The notes: generated from the letters alone by a model not told the origin. Positions 33,935 through 43,093 are shown, numbered from the stretch's first letter. The stretch: DNA of 64,000 bases from Pseudomonas spelaei (GCF_009724245.1 NZ_WNNK01000028.1:1-64000), one strand, 5' to 3'. Translations and numbers: made by a program.

Positions 33935-35758
33935 TCAAGGTTGCCAGACGGTTTTTTCACCACTCAACTTACGATCCAGGAAGGTCGCGGCGCTGATCAG
34001 CGCCAGATGACTCAACGCTTGGGGCGTATTGCCCAGATGCCGCGCCTGGCTGTCGAATTCTTCGGCATACAACCCCAGTGGATTGGCATAGCGCAGCAGT
34101 TGCTCAAACTCCAGGTGCGCCTTTTCCACTTGCCCGGCGCGGGCCAGGCATTCCACATACCAGAAAGAACAGGCCGCAAATGCGCCCTCGGTGCCTTGCA
34201 GCCCATCGATCTGGCCGTCGTCGTTGCGGTAGCGGTAGACCATGCCATCGCGCACCAGGCTTTTCTGGATCGCTTCCAGGGTCGACAACCAGCGAGGATC
34301 GGTGGCGGCAACGAAACGTACCAGCGGCATCAGCAGCATCGAACCGTCGAGGGCGGTGCTGCCGATGTGCTGTACAAAATGCCCGCGCTCTTCGTTCCAG
34401 AAGTTGCTCCAGATGTCCTGGTAAATGGCTTGGCGTGTTTCGTCCCAGCGGGCGAAGGGCGCTGGCAGCGAGCGTTTGGAGGCCAGGCGAATGGCACGGT
34501 CCAGGGCTACCCAACACATCAAGCGCGAGTGTAGGAAGTGATGCTGCTCACCGCGCATTTCCCAGATGCCGACGTCTTGCAGGTTCCAGGTTTCACACAC
34601 CTGATCCACCACTTCAATCGTATGTTTCCAGCCTTCATGGGAGATGGCTTCGCCGTACTTGTTGACCAGGTACACCGCGTCCATCAGCTCGCCGAAAATA
34701 TCCAGCTGCACCTGATCGTAAGCCTGATTGCCAATACGCACGGGTTGCGCGCCACCGTGGCCGCGGAGGTGAGTCAGTGCGGTTTCCGGCAGTTCCTGGC
34801 GGCCGTCGATGCCGTACAGGATATTGAGCTTCATGGATTGGCCATGGCAGTCGCTGACTCGCCCTTTCAACCAGCGCATGTAGTGGTTGGCTTCCTCGAC
34901 AAAGCCCAGGCGCATGAAGGCGTAGACGGTAAACGAGGCGTCGCGGATCCAGGTGTAGCGGTAGTCCCAATTGCGCTCGCCGCCTGGTGTCTCGGGCAGG
35001 CCGAAGGTGGCGGCGGCGAGGATCGCGCCGTGTTTGCGCGAGGTCAACAGCTTCAAGGCCAGGGCCGAGCGGTTGACCATTTCCCGCCAGCGTCCACGGT
35101 AGTTGGACTGGCCGATCCAGCCACGCCAGAACTTCAGGGTGCGTTCCAGGCATAGGTCGGTATCGTTGCTGTTGACCCGGGGATCTTCGAGGGCACCGAG
35201 GACAAACTCGGCGCCTTGTTCTTGTTCCAGGAGAAAGCTGGCGATTGCAGCTTCGCCGTCGATCTGCAGGTCATGGCTGCTGGCCAGACGCAGGCCGGGT
35301 TGATCAATGGCTTCAAAACAGACATCGCCGTTGTTGAGGGCGACGCGGGTCTGGGCACGGGCGTAGTCATGGCGTACCGCGCACCGCAGGTGAATCATCG
35401 CCTTGCCACTGACTACCCGGACTCGGCGGATCAACAGTGGTAAATCATCGACTTCGTCGCTGATGGTCAGCAGGTCGGTGATCTCCACCACCGCTTCATC
35501 ACTGAGCCAGCGGGTTTGCAGGACGTTGGTGTCCGGCAGGTAGATTTGCTCGCGGCGGGCGTCGGGCAGGTCAGGGGTGAGTTGGAAAATCCCGGCGGCG
35601 GGGGAGTCCAGCAATGAGCAAAAGATTGACGGGCTGTCGAACTCCGGCCAGCAGAAAAAATCGATGCTGCCCCGGTCGTTGATCAGTGCTGCGCTGCGCA
35701 TGTCACCGATGATGCCGTGGGCATCGATGGCGCTTTGTGGTTCGTTCAGATCAATCAT
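33935..35758 (-). CDS. Glycoside hydrolase family 15 protein (glucoamylase/trehalase-like)
   Basis: A 607-residue cytosolic GH15 enzyme. It has the family's N-terminal beta-sandwich (IIGDMRSAALINDRGSIDFFCWPEFDSPSIF) and an (alpha/alpha)6 barrel. The latter shows GGERNWDYRYTWIRDASFTVYA and a C-terminal segment with QGTEGAFAACSFWYVECLARAG; general acid and base Glu residues are expected in the WEMRG and TEGAF regions. Many such bacterial proteins are trehalases or glucodextranases; the exact substrate cannot be told. No signal peptide. I use ATG at 35758; GTG at 35764 is also possible since AGGAG lies just upstream of both. Confidence 0.88.
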   Translation of the reverse strand: MIDLNEPQSAIDAHGIIGDMRSAALINDRGSIDFFCWPEFDSPSIFCSLLDSPAAGIFQLTPDLPDARREQIYLPDTNVLQTRWLSDEAVVEITDLLTISDEVDDLPLLIRRVRVVSGKAMIHLRCAVRHDYARAQTRVALNNGDVCFEAIDQPGLRLASSHDLQIDGEAAIASFLLEQEQGAEFVLGALEDPRVNSNDTDLCLERTLKFWRGWIGQSNYRGRWREMVNRSALALKLLTSRKHGAILAAATFGLPETPGGERNWDYRYTWIRDASFTVYAFMRLGFVEEANHYMRWLKGRVSDCHGQSMKLNILYGIDGRQELPETALTHLRGHGGAQPVRIGNQAYDQVQLDIFGELMDAVYLVNKYGEAISHEGWKHTIEVVDQVCETWNLQDVGIWEMRGEQHHFLHSRLMCWVALDRAIRLASKRSLPAPFARWDETRQAIYQDIWSNFWNEERGHFVQHIGSTALDGSMLLMPLVRFVAATDPRWLSTLEAIQKSLVRDGMVYRYRNDDGQIDGLQGTEGAFAACSFWYVECLARAGQVEKAHLEFEQLLRYANPLGLYAEEFDSQARHLGNTPQALSHLALISAATFLDRKLSGEKTVWQP

Positions 35759-36005
35759 TGTCACGAAGCTCCTGATAAGAGCCTTGGGGATAAAGACTCA
35801 CGCCGTCATCGATAAACAGGTACTGCCCACTGTGTGGCCGGAGGCATCGTCTACCCGACTTTATCAGCGTGTCCAGTTAGCTGACTGGTCGTGCGCGGTG
35901 GAAGTTCACCGGTTGTCTGAAATGCGACGATGGCTGTCTATATCTATCGTTTTCGCCACAGGGCTTTTCGCTAGAATCAACGCCTGAGTGACGTGAGAAC
36001 TGCCC

Positions 36006-36779
36006 ATGACGATCCCTTGCCAACCCGGGCCTTGGCTTGAAGCCTATGCCGACAACTACCACAACGATGATGTGGTGCACCTTCATTGCCATGTCCAGGC
36101 GCAGTTGATCCACGCGGTCTCGGGGGTGATGGTGGTCAGCACCGCCCAGGGTAGCTGGTTGGTACCGTCTGGCCATGCGTTGTGGGTCCCCGCAGCAATA
36201 CCCCATGAAATTCGCATGGCGGGCGAGGTGCACATGCGCACCTTGTTCCTGATGCCCGAAGCCGAACCGGAGTTGGGCAGAAGTTGCCAGGTGATCGAAG
36301 TGTCGGCGCTGCTGCGGGAGTTGATTGTCGCCGCCACCCTGATAGCAGGCCAAAGCGGCCCACGCCTGCCGGCCATGATCGAATTGATCCGCCTGGAGCT
36401 GCTCGCTGCGCCGGTGGTGGCGATGCACGTGCCGGTTCCCTGCGAGGTGCGGTTGGCCAAACTGTGCACTCACTTCATTCGTAATCCGTCCGATGACAGC
36501 AGCCTGGACTCCTGGGCCGATACGCTGAACATGAGCGCCCGAACCTTGAGCCGAATCTTCCAGCGTGAACTGGGCATGAGTTTCGGTGAATGGCGCAAAC
36601 GTGCGCGACTGGCCCTGAGCTTGAAACTGCTGGCCCAAGGCGCATCAATTCTGGAAGTGGCCCTGGAGCATGGGTATCAGAGCCCGAGTGCGTTCAGTGC
36701 GATGTTTCGCCGGTCGTTGGGGTATCCGCCGAGTCATTTTCGACCAGGCGCCTCGCCGCAGGGCATGTCGTTGCGTTAA
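36006..36779 (+). CDS. AraC-family transcriptional regulator with cupin sensor
   Basis: A 257-residue regulator. The N-terminal cupin domain contains HLHCHVQAQLIHAVSGVMVV and GHALWVPAAIPHEIRMAGEV; the C-terminal AraC HTH pair contains SLDSWADTLNMSARTLSRIFQRELGMSFGEWRKRARL and ALEHGYQSPSAFSAMFRRSLGYPPS. This layout is common for activators or repressors of MFS or RND efflux genes. It lies directly upstream of, and in line with, the OMF-HlyD-MFS set (about 100 bases gap), so it is the likely regulator of that operon. Confidence 0.87.
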   Translation: MTIPCQPGPWLEAYADNYHNDDVVHLHCHVQAQLIHAVSGVMVVSTAQGSWLVPSGHALWVPAAIPHEIRMAGEVHMRTLFLMPEAEPELGRSCQVIEVSALLRELIVAATLIAGQSGPRLPAMIELIRLELLAAPVVAMHVPVPCEVRLAKLCTHFIRNPSDDSSLDSWADTLNMSARTLSRIFQRELGMSFGEWRKRARLALSLKLLAQGASILEVALEHGYQSPSAFSAMFRRSLGYPPSHFRPGASPQGMSLR

Positions 36780-36882
36780 GCAAACATATTGTCTGTTTGG
36801 CGACGATACATGGCCCTGGCGCGGGCGAATCCGTCAAGGCAGCTACCTAATCTTCAAGGCTCCTTCTTGAGCGAGCCTTGTG

Positions 36883-38322
36883 ATGCCGATCCGTGTTTTT
36901 TTCCTGCCGACCTGCGTGCTGTTGACGCTCGTGCTGACCGGTTGCAGCGCAACGTCCGGCGCGCCGTCGACGCTGATCGCGGCGCAGCCGGCATTGCGTC
37001 TGTCCCAAGAGACGAGCGCGCCGTTGCCCGCTCGCTGGTGGCAGCTTTATCGCGACCCGCAGCTTGATGCGCTGGTGGAGCGAGCCCTGCGCCATAACAA
37101 AGACCTTGAGGCGGCTGCCGCCCATGTGGATGTCTTGTTGGCGCACCTGGAGCAGGTCGATGGCGAGCGCCAGCCATCCACATCACTGGGTTATGGCCTG
37201 GCTTATGGTCGCAGTCTCGATGATCAGACGTTGGCCCAGGCCACCCATCAGACTGCCGATGGCCAGTGGAACCATTCGCCTGAGTTCTCCTTGAGTTACA
37301 CCCTGGACCTGTGGGGCGAGGTACGTTATCGCATGGCTGCTGCCCGCGCTGACGCCGAGGCGGCTCGTGCCCTTGAAGACGAGTTGCGGGTAACGGTGGC
37401 CGCACAGACGACCCGTGCCTATGCCCAGGCGTGTGTCTATGGGCTGCAAGGCCAGGTGCAGGCACATTCGGTGCAGTTGCTGGAGCGCAGTGTCGAGATC
37501 ACCGGGAAGTTGCAAAAGGCCGGTGCGGCGACCGATCTGGATGAGCTGCGCCTGAAGGGCTTGCTGGAAGAAACCCGCGCGCCATTGCCGATCTTCGCCG
37601 CGCAACAGAAAAACGCCTTGTACGAACTGGCGGTGCTCAGCGGCCTGCCGCCGGGGCAGGTTGCCCTGCAAAGTTGTGCCCATGGCCCGCAGTTGCAGGC
37701 GCCGTTGCCGGTCGGTGACGGCTGGGCCTTGTTGCAACGCCGGGCCGATATCCGCCGCGCCGAACAGCGCTTGCAGTCCGCCACGCTGTCCATTGGCGTG
37801 GCGCGTGCCGAACTGTACCCCCGCGTCACCTTCGGGGCGATGCTCGGGTCCTCCGCCAGTAGCCTGGGCAAACTGGGCGGCGGCGATGCCGTGGTGTATT
37901 CCGTTGGCCCGCTGGTGTCCTGGCGTTTCCCCAATCGCCAGACTGCCCAGGCGCGAGTCAAACAGCATCAGGCCCAGGAACGCCAGGCCCAGGCGCGATT
38001 TGACGGCACGGTGCTTACTGCCCTGAAGCAAGTCGAGCAGGCCTTGGCGTTGTACCAGGGCGAGCAGCTGCGTCGCCAGGCGTTGGGGGCCGCGCTGGAT
38101 AACAGTCGCCAAGCCCATCTACTGGCCAGCCGCAGCTATCGGGCCGGGGCGCTGGATGCCCTGCAATTGCTGGATAGCGAACGCAACCTTGTCAGCCTTC
38201 AGGCCAGCCTGGCCCAATCCGACTTGCGTTTGATCAACCGTCAGATCGATGTTTTCCAGGCGCTGGGCGGTGGCTGGCAACGTGCTGAACAATCCATTGC
38301 CGACCTTGGAGCAAAACCATGA
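36883..38322 (+). CDS. Outer-membrane efflux lipoprotein (NodT/OprM family)
   Basis: A 479-residue TolC-like outer-membrane factor with a lipoprotein signal (LLTLVLTGC, lipid-modified Cys near residue 21). The typical opening WWQLYRDPQLDALVERALRHNKDLEAAAAHVD and the duplicated OEP repeats with NSRQAHLLASRSYRAGALDALQLLDSERNLVS are visible. It forms the exit duct of the following HlyD-MFS pump. Start MPIRVFFLP at 36883; GTG one codon earlier is possible. The stop overlaps the HlyD start as ATGA. Confidence 0.9.
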   Translation: MPIRVFFLPTCVLLTLVLTGCSATSGAPSTLIAAQPALRLSQETSAPLPARWWQLYRDPQLDALVERALRHNKDLEAAAAHVDVLLAHLEQVDGERQPSTSLGYGLAYGRSLDDQTLAQATHQTADGQWNHSPEFSLSYTLDLWGEVRYRMAAARADAEAARALEDELRVTVAAQTTRAYAQACVYGLQGQVQAHSVQLLERSVEITGKLQKAGAATDLDELRLKGLLEETRAPLPIFAAQQKNALYELAVLSGLPPGQVALQSCAHGPQLQAPLPVGDGWALLQRRADIRRAEQRLQSATLSIGVARAELYPRVTFGAMLGSSASSLGKLGGGDAVVYSVGPLVSWRFPNRQTAQARVKQHQAQERQAQARFDGTVLTALKQVEQALALYQGEQLRRQALGAALDNSRQAHLLASRSYRAGALDALQLLDSERNLVSLQASLAQSDLRLINRQIDVFQALGGGWQRAEQSIADLGAKP

Positions 38323-39476
38323 ATCAGGCTGTTGAACCCTCCACCCTTAATCCGCTGTTGAACCAGACGTTCAGCCAGCGTCACCGGCGCCCGCTATTGA
38401 TCAGCGTCTCCCTGGCAGCGTTGTTGGGGTTGGGCGTATTTGCCGGATATTGGTGGAACCTGGGGCGTTTCCTGGAGGAAACCGACGACGCCTATGTGCG
38501 CGCCGATTGGGTTGCGATCAGCCCGCGGATTGCCGGTTATGTCGCCCAGGTGCTGGTGGAAGACAATCAGCCGGTCAAGGCGGGGGATGTACTGGTGCGC
38601 ATTGAGGAACGTGACTTCACCGAGCGCCTGAACAGTGCCCAGGCGCAGTTGCAGCAAGTGCAAGCGGCGGCGAATGCACAGCAGGCCACGTTGCAAACCC
38701 TGGACGCACGGATGAGTGAGCAGCAACAACGTATCGCCCAGGTCCAGGCGGCCTTGCGCAGTGCCGAGGCTGAGGCCCGACGGGCGCAGTTGGACTATGC
38801 GCGTTATCGCGAACTGGTGGCGCAACATGTCGCCACCGCCCAACGCCTGGAGACGGTCAGTGCAAGCCAGGCCCAGGCGCAAGCGGCCGTTGCCGTGGCC
38901 CGTGCTCAGGTCGCCCGACAACAAGCCCGGTTGCAGGTGTTGCAGGCCAGTCGCCAACAGGCGCAGGCGCAAATCATTGAGCATCAAGCCAGGGTCGGCG
39001 AGGCTCAGGCCAATCTGGCCCTGGCGCGCAATGCTTTGAGTGACACGGAAATTCGTGCGCCCTTTGACGGTGTCGTCGGGCAGCGCAAGGTACGTCGTCA
39101 GCAATACGTTATGCCCGGCCTCCCGCTGCTGGCGGTGGTACCTGTGGAGCAGGCCTATGTGATTGCCAATTACAAGGAGACCCAGTTGCAGCGCATGTTG
39201 CCCGGGCAATCGGTGGAGATCGAAGTGGACAGTTTCAGCGGCCAGCACTGGCACGGTCAGGTGGAAAGTATCGCCCCGGGTTCCGGTGCGGTGTTTGCGC
39301 TGTTGCCGCCGGACAACGCCACGGGCAACTTCACCAAGGTTGTGCAGCGTTTTCCGGTGAAGATTCGATTGGTACCGGAGGGGGACGAGACGTCCCGGAT
39401 TTTGCCGGGCATGTCGGTGATCGCTACCGTCGATACGCGTCCGGGCGTCAGGCAGGAGCATGTCCATGGGGGCTGA
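38319..39476 (+). CDS. HlyD/EmrA-type membrane fusion protein
   Basis: A 385-residue periplasmic adaptor. One N-terminal membrane helix (LLISVSLAALLGLGVFAGYWW) is followed by biotinyl-lipoyl halves (RIAGYVAQVLVEDNQPVKAGDVLVRIEERDF and IRAPFDGVVGQRKVRRQQYVMPG), a long Gln/Ala-rich coiled coil (about residues 100-240) and a beta-barrel domain (AYVIANYKETQLQRMLPGQ). It links the inner-membrane MFS pump to the outer-membrane factor. It is translationally coupled to both neighbours. Confidence 0.9.
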   Translation: MNQAVEPSTLNPLLNQTFSQRHRRPLLISVSLAALLGLGVFAGYWWNLGRFLEETDDAYVRADWVAISPRIAGYVAQVLVEDNQPVKAGDVLVRIEERDFTERLNSAQAQLQQVQAAANAQQATLQTLDARMSEQQQRIAQVQAALRSAEAEARRAQLDYARYRELVAQHVATAQRLETVSASQAQAQAAVAVARAQVARQQARLQVLQASRQQAQAQIIEHQARVGEAQANLALARNALSDTEIRAPFDGVVGQRKVRRQQYVMPGLPLLAVVPVEQAYVIANYKETQLQRMLPGQSVEIEVDSFSGQHWHGQVESIAPGSGAVFALLPPDNATGNFTKVVQRFPVKIRLVPEGDETSRILPGMSVIATVDTRPGVRQEHVHGG

Positions 39477-40989
39477 TAGGCACTCATCCAACGTCTCGTT
39501 TCGTGCCTGGGTCGCGGTGATTGGCGGCCTGTTTGGCTGCTTCATGGCCGGCATGAACGTACACGTCACCAGCGCTGCCTTGCCGGAAATCGAAGGGGCC
39601 TTGGGCGCGACTTTCGAGGAAGGCTCATGGATTTCCACTGCTTACCTGGTGGCGGAAATCATCATGATTCCGCTCACGGCATGGCTGGTCCGGGTGTTCT
39701 CCCTGCGTCGGGTGATGTTGATGGGCTCGGGGGTATTTCTGGTGGCGTCGGTGGCGTGTTCGCTGGCGCCGAACCTGACGACCATGATCATCATCCGTGT
39801 GATCCAGGGAGCGGCCGGGGCGGTGCTGATTCCGCTGTCGTTCCAACTGATCATCACCGAGTTGCCGGCGAGCAAGATCCCCCTGGGCATGGCGCTGTTC
39901 AGCCTGGCCAACAGCGTGGCCCAGGCTGCCGGGCCATCCATGGGCGGCTGGTTGACCGACGCTTATTCATGGCGCTGGATTTTCTACCTGCAACTGTTTC
40001 CCGGTATTGCATTACTGGCGGCGGTGGCCTGGTCTATCGACCGCCAACCGATGAACCTGGGGTTGCTGCGTCAGGGTGATTGGCTCGGGATCGTTTGCAT
40101 GGTGCTGGGCTTGGGTGCGTTGCAGATCGTGCTGGAGGAGGGCGGGCGAAAAGACTGGTTTGGCTCAAGCTTTATTATCTGGATGACGCTGTTGGCGGTG
40201 CTCGGACTGGTGGGGTTTATTGGCCGTCAGTTGCGGGGCGCGCACGCGTTTATCAACCTGCGGTTGCTGGGGCACTACAACTTTGGTGTTGCCAGTGTGG
40301 CGATGTTTATCTTCGGCGCCAGTACCTATGGGCTGGTGTTTCTGGTACCCAATTACCTGGCGCAGTTGCAGGGTTACAACGCCCGGGAAATCGGTGTCAG
40401 TTTGATTGCCTATGGCTTGGTGCAATTGATCCTGGCGCCATTTCTGCCGCGCTTGATGAAGTGGCTCAGCGCCAAACTGTTGGTGGCGTCGGGTTTTGCA
40501 ATCATGGCCCTGGGGTGCTGGATGGGGGCGCACCTGTCGGCGGACAGCGCCAGCAACGTCATCGTCCCGTCCATTGTGGTCCGGGGGATTGGCCAGCCGT
40601 TGATCATGGTGGCCTTGTCGGTGCTGGCGGTGCATGGGCTGGCCAAGGCCGAGGCGGGATCGGCTTCGGCGGTGTTTTCGATGTTGCGTAACCTGGGCGG
40701 GGCCGTTGGCACGGCATTGCTGGCGCAACTGGTGGTGGTGCGTGAACGGGTGCATTCGGCGCGCATCGGCGAGTCGGTGACGGTGTTTGAGCCTGCGCTG
40801 CAACAACGGCTGCCCGGTGGCGGCATGTTGGATGAGCAACTGCCGGATCATCAGGTGGTGTTGAACCTGTTGGATCAGGGCGTGCGCCATCAGGCGTTTT
40901 TGATGGCCTACAGTGATGCATTTTTTCTGGCGTGCGTGGCGCTGGCCGCGTGTGCAGTGGCGGCGCTGATGTTGCGGCGTACTGGATAG
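39466..40989 (+). CDS. DHA2-family MFS drug exporter (EmrB/QacA type)
   Basis: A 14-helix proton-driven exporter of about 507 residues. The family motif region GSWISTAYLVAEIIMIPLTAWLVRVFSLRRVMLMGS and the motif C-like LANSVAQAAGPSMGGWLTDAYSWRWIFYLQLFPG are present. With the HlyD and outer-membrane genes it forms a complete EmrAB-TolC-like tripartite pump for toxic organic compounds; the substrate is unknown. ATG at 39466 lies eight bases behind AGGAG, while ATG at 39460 is too close to it. The gene overlaps the adaptor gene by 11 bases. Confidence 0.9.
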   Translation: MGADRHSSNVSFRAWVAVIGGLFGCFMAGMNVHVTSAALPEIEGALGATFEEGSWISTAYLVAEIIMIPLTAWLVRVFSLRRVMLMGSGVFLVASVACSLAPNLTTMIIIRVIQGAAGAVLIPLSFQLIITELPASKIPLGMALFSLANSVAQAAGPSMGGWLTDAYSWRWIFYLQLFPGIALLAAVAWSIDRQPMNLGLLRQGDWLGIVCMVLGLGALQIVLEEGGRKDWFGSSFIIWMTLLAVLGLVGFIGRQLRGAHAFINLRLLGHYNFGVASVAMFIFGASTYGLVFLVPNYLAQLQGYNAREIGVSLIAYGLVQLILAPFLPRLMKWLSAKLLVASGFAIMALGCWMGAHLSADSASNVIVPSIVVRGIGQPLIMVALSVLAVHGLAKAEAGSASAVFSMLRNLGGAVGTALLAQLVVVRERVHSARIGESVTVFEPALQQRLPGGGMLDEQLPDHQVVLNLLDQGVRHQAFLMAYSDAFFLACVALAACAVAALMLRRTG

Positions 40990-41000
40990 GGTATTACTGC

Positions 41001-41987
41001 TCATATCTGGTAGCGGCCACTGTGCCGATGCCATTCGTTATTACCGCCCAGCCAAGCTTTGACCCCGGCCAGAAAACGCCTGAGCGGCGGTGAGGCATCT
41101 TTGAGCAGTTGATACTCTTGGACTTCATAAGTGCGCACGATGCCATCGTGGATGTCGGCGGTCAGATGCATGGCCTCTTGAAGGGTGCAATGGTGCTCTG
41201 CTGCAAGTAGCAGCGGCAGGTTGAAGTCACCTATTTCGGGCACGCTCTCCTTGGGTGCCGAATACAAGTCATTGGCAATGATGGTCGCGCTGGCGGCAAG
41301 GGTCGTAATCCGCCGCACGGGGGCATAGGAATAGAGGTTGGCATCGAGCTCATATCCACCGACCACGTCGATCAAGGCCATGCACGGCAGAAAACTATTG
41401 ACCTGGCGATGGGCCAGGTATTCCCACACAGATGGGCTTGCATGTTCGATTCGCCATGTCGCTTCGGCACCCATGGTGACGAACATTGCAGCTACTTCGT
41501 GGCGAGCGCGGGCCATCTGTGATGGGGTGGCGTACGACGCCAAGTGGTTCATGTAGCCACACAGCCCTCTGAGTACCGGATCCTGCTCCAGAGCCCGCTC
41601 AAGTTTTTGAGCATAAGGCGGGTTCAGGTGTGCAGGCTCCAGGGCCGCGAGTGCCAACGACAGGCGAGGTCCCAGTAGCCTGGGGTTGGAGCCACAGCGC
41701 TCGTCATCACAATAGTGATCGTCTACTGCGAACAGTGCTGCAATGCAGGTTGCCGACAACAGCAACCGATCCGGGTCGTTGGTATCCGCATGGCACAGCA
41801 TGGCGAACCGGCCGAAGTTCGAGGCGCGAACCCGCTCTGACTGGCCGGGGAAAATCCCCATGCGCTCGACCCATGGCAACAGCAGTTCATTGACCTGGTT
41901 ACCCAATGACTCATCAATGCGCGCAGGAGGCGGGCAATGAAGGGTGGGAACCACCAGGGGGTTGGCAGAGCGGTTGTTCTGGCTCAT
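41001..41987 (-). CDS. Class I terpene synthase of the 2-methylisoborneol/2-methylenebornane type
   Basis: A 328-residue bacterial terpene cyclase. The metal-binding motif is DDHYCDDE (Asp89 on) and the NSE triad is NDLYSAPKE (Asn239 to Glu247), as in 2-methylisoborneol synthases. Further family stretches are LHCPPPARIDESLGNQVN, RQVNSFLPCMALIDVVGGYE, and the ending LRRFLAGVKAWLGGNNEWH followed by SGRYQI. Characterised members act on 2-methyl-GPP, and P. fluorescens has a known 2-methylenebornane synthase. The long Pro-rich N-terminal extension of Streptomyces enzymes is missing. The usual partner GPP C-methyltransferase is not next to it. ATG at 41987 has AGGAG eight bases upstream and starts 19 bases after a decayed gene on the same strand. 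Confidence 0.87.
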   Translation of the reverse strand: MSQNNRSANPLVVPTLHCPPPARIDESLGNQVNELLLPWVERMGIFPGQSERVRASNFGRFAMLCHADTNDPDRLLLSATCIAALFAVDDHYCDDERCGSNPRLLGPRLSLALAALEPAHLNPPYAQKLERALEQDPVLRGLCGYMNHLASYATPSQMARARHEVAAMFVTMGAEATWRIEHASPSVWEYLAHRQVNSFLPCMALIDVVGGYELDANLYSYAPVRRITTLAASATIIANDLYSAPKESVPEIGDFNLPLLLAAEHHCTLQEAMHLTADIHDGIVRTYEVQEYQLLKDASPPLRRFLAGVKAWLGGNNEWHRHSGRYQI

Positions 41988-42006
41988 CCCAGGATCTCCT
42001 GTCTTG

Positions 42007-42350
42007 TCAGTCGTTGTTGCGGGGAACGATCAACGGGTCGCTGTTCAATGCTCCGGTATACAGTAGCCTGTGCAGTTCGTTCCGTGCTGAGTCCAATTCG
42101 CCATAACGGGCCTGTACATAGGTTTTAGCCGTCGAATGAAGTTTTCGGTGATGTATTGACCTTTGAGGATCAAACACCGTCCACCATCGATGTACACCAG
42201 TGCCGAAGGGGGCTCTCCGGCTCCGGGCAGGCGACTACCGAGGGCCAGAAGGCCAGTACGTCCATGGTTTGCAGAATCTGTTGGGCGACGTGTACCTCTC
42301 GCTCACGCTTGCCTTGAGGTTCTGGTGTCAGAGGAATTGGCTCATGAGGC
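42007..42350 (-). pseudogene. Gene relic with two frameshifts upstream of the terpene synthase
   Basis: No intact gene fits these 340 bases, but three overlapping frames on the minus strand join into one plausible C-terminus. The first frame has REVHVAQQILQTMDVLAFWP, the second ALVYIDGGRCLILKGQYI and the third AKTYVQARYGELDSARNELH, the last ending at a TGA at 42009-42007. The frame changes fall near a run of five C (about 42210) and a run of four A (about 42125). I do not recognise the family. The stop lies 19 bases before the terpene synthase ATG, so this was probably the preceding operon gene. Sequencing error is an alternative. Confidence 0.5.
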
Positions 42351-42359
42351 GATCCAGAA

Positions 42360-42956
42360 TCAGTGGGCTTGAACCTTCGGTTTGAGGCCTCGAAGCAGCA
42401 GGTCCAGGCTTTGTAGCGCGTCATTCAATCGCCCCCCCGCTCCTTCGTCCCCGGCGATCCACAGTGCCGTGTCCACCAGGCTGCCATTGATTAGCCGGGC
42501 CAGTGCGTGGCTGGGCGCTTGTTCGATTATTCCGGCATCCATCAACGCATCGAGCAACAGACGCAGCGAGTCGACACACTGTTGCTGGTTTGCCGATGCG
42601 GCATCCCCCAGCACCGCCGGCGCATCCTGCAGCACGATGCGCTGGATCTCGGGATCCTGCGCCATGCGCAGGTAGGCACGGCAGCGTTCGCAAAAACCAC
42701 CCCAAGGCTCGTCGGCCTGGTCCGTGATGTGTTGTAACCGGGCGTCCATTTCGCTATCGAGTTGCGCAACGACGGCCGCCAGCAAACCTTTCTTGTCGCC
42801 AAAGTGGTGGTACAACGCACCGCGGGTCAGGCCGGCCCGGGCGGTGAAGTCGTCCATCGAAGTATTGGCGTAGCCTTGGCTGGCGAAGGCCTGGCGGGCG
42901 CTGGAGATCAGGCGGGCGCGGGTGTCTTCGATCATCTCGGCACGGGCTCGGCTCAT
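42360..42956 (-). CDS. TetR/AcrR-family repressor of the divergent MFS gene
   Basis: A 198-residue regulator with the N-terminal TetR helix-turn-helix: TRARLISSARQAFASQGYANTSMDDFTARAGLTRGALYHHFGDKKGLL. The C-terminal ligand-binding part resembles the TetR_C_33/AcrR-like group (LQDAPAVLGDAASANQQQ). Start MSRARAEMIE at 42956; the frame extends to 43073, but that extension would cross both operator palindromes. Divergent orientation to the MFS gene and two near-identical operators between them make it the local repressor and probably self-regulating. Confidence 0.9.
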   Translation of the reverse strand: MSRARAEMIEDTRARLISSARQAFASQGYANTSMDDFTARAGLTRGALYHHFGDKKGLLAAVVAQLDSEMDARLQHITDQADEPWGGFCERCRAYLRMAQDPEIQRIVLQDAPAVLGDAASANQQQCVDSLRLLLDALMDAGIIEQAPSHALARLINGSLVDTALWIAGDEGAGGRLNDALQSLDLLLRGLKPKVQAH

Positions 42957-42984
42957 GGGCGGGACTCGTCGTGGGAAGTGATTG

Positions 42985-43001
42985 ACATACGGTACGTATG
43001 T
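42985..43001. promoter_or_regulatory. TetR operator, copy 1
   Basis: A perfect palindrome with 7-bp arms: ACATACG, three bases, CGTATGT. It lies 28 bases upstream of the tetR start. The same arms recur at 43017-43033, 32 bp away start to start (about three helical turns), which suits two dimers on one DNA face. Confidence 0.8.
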
Positions 43002-43016
43002 TGCGCATGATTTTCC

Positions 43017-43033
43017 ACATACGCACCGTATGT
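43017..43033. promoter_or_regulatory. TetR operator, copy 2
   Basis: The second copy of the palindrome, with arms identical to copy 1 and a different 3-base centre (CAC instead of GTA). It lies nearer the divergent MFS gene, about 60 bases upstream of its start. The pair could let the repressor shut both promoters at once. Confidence 0.8.
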
Positions 43034-43093
43034 ATTTTGCCTTGTTAACCCGAGATAGCAAGTTAAAGGGCACTCAGGAAGAGGTTGCACCGT

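Noticed and set aside
42170..42424. 84-codon minus-strand frame as an intact small gene
   Set aside because: Its first third is out of frame with the end of tetR and it breaks at a homopolymer where a neighbouring frame continues, so it is better read as part of a frameshifted relic.
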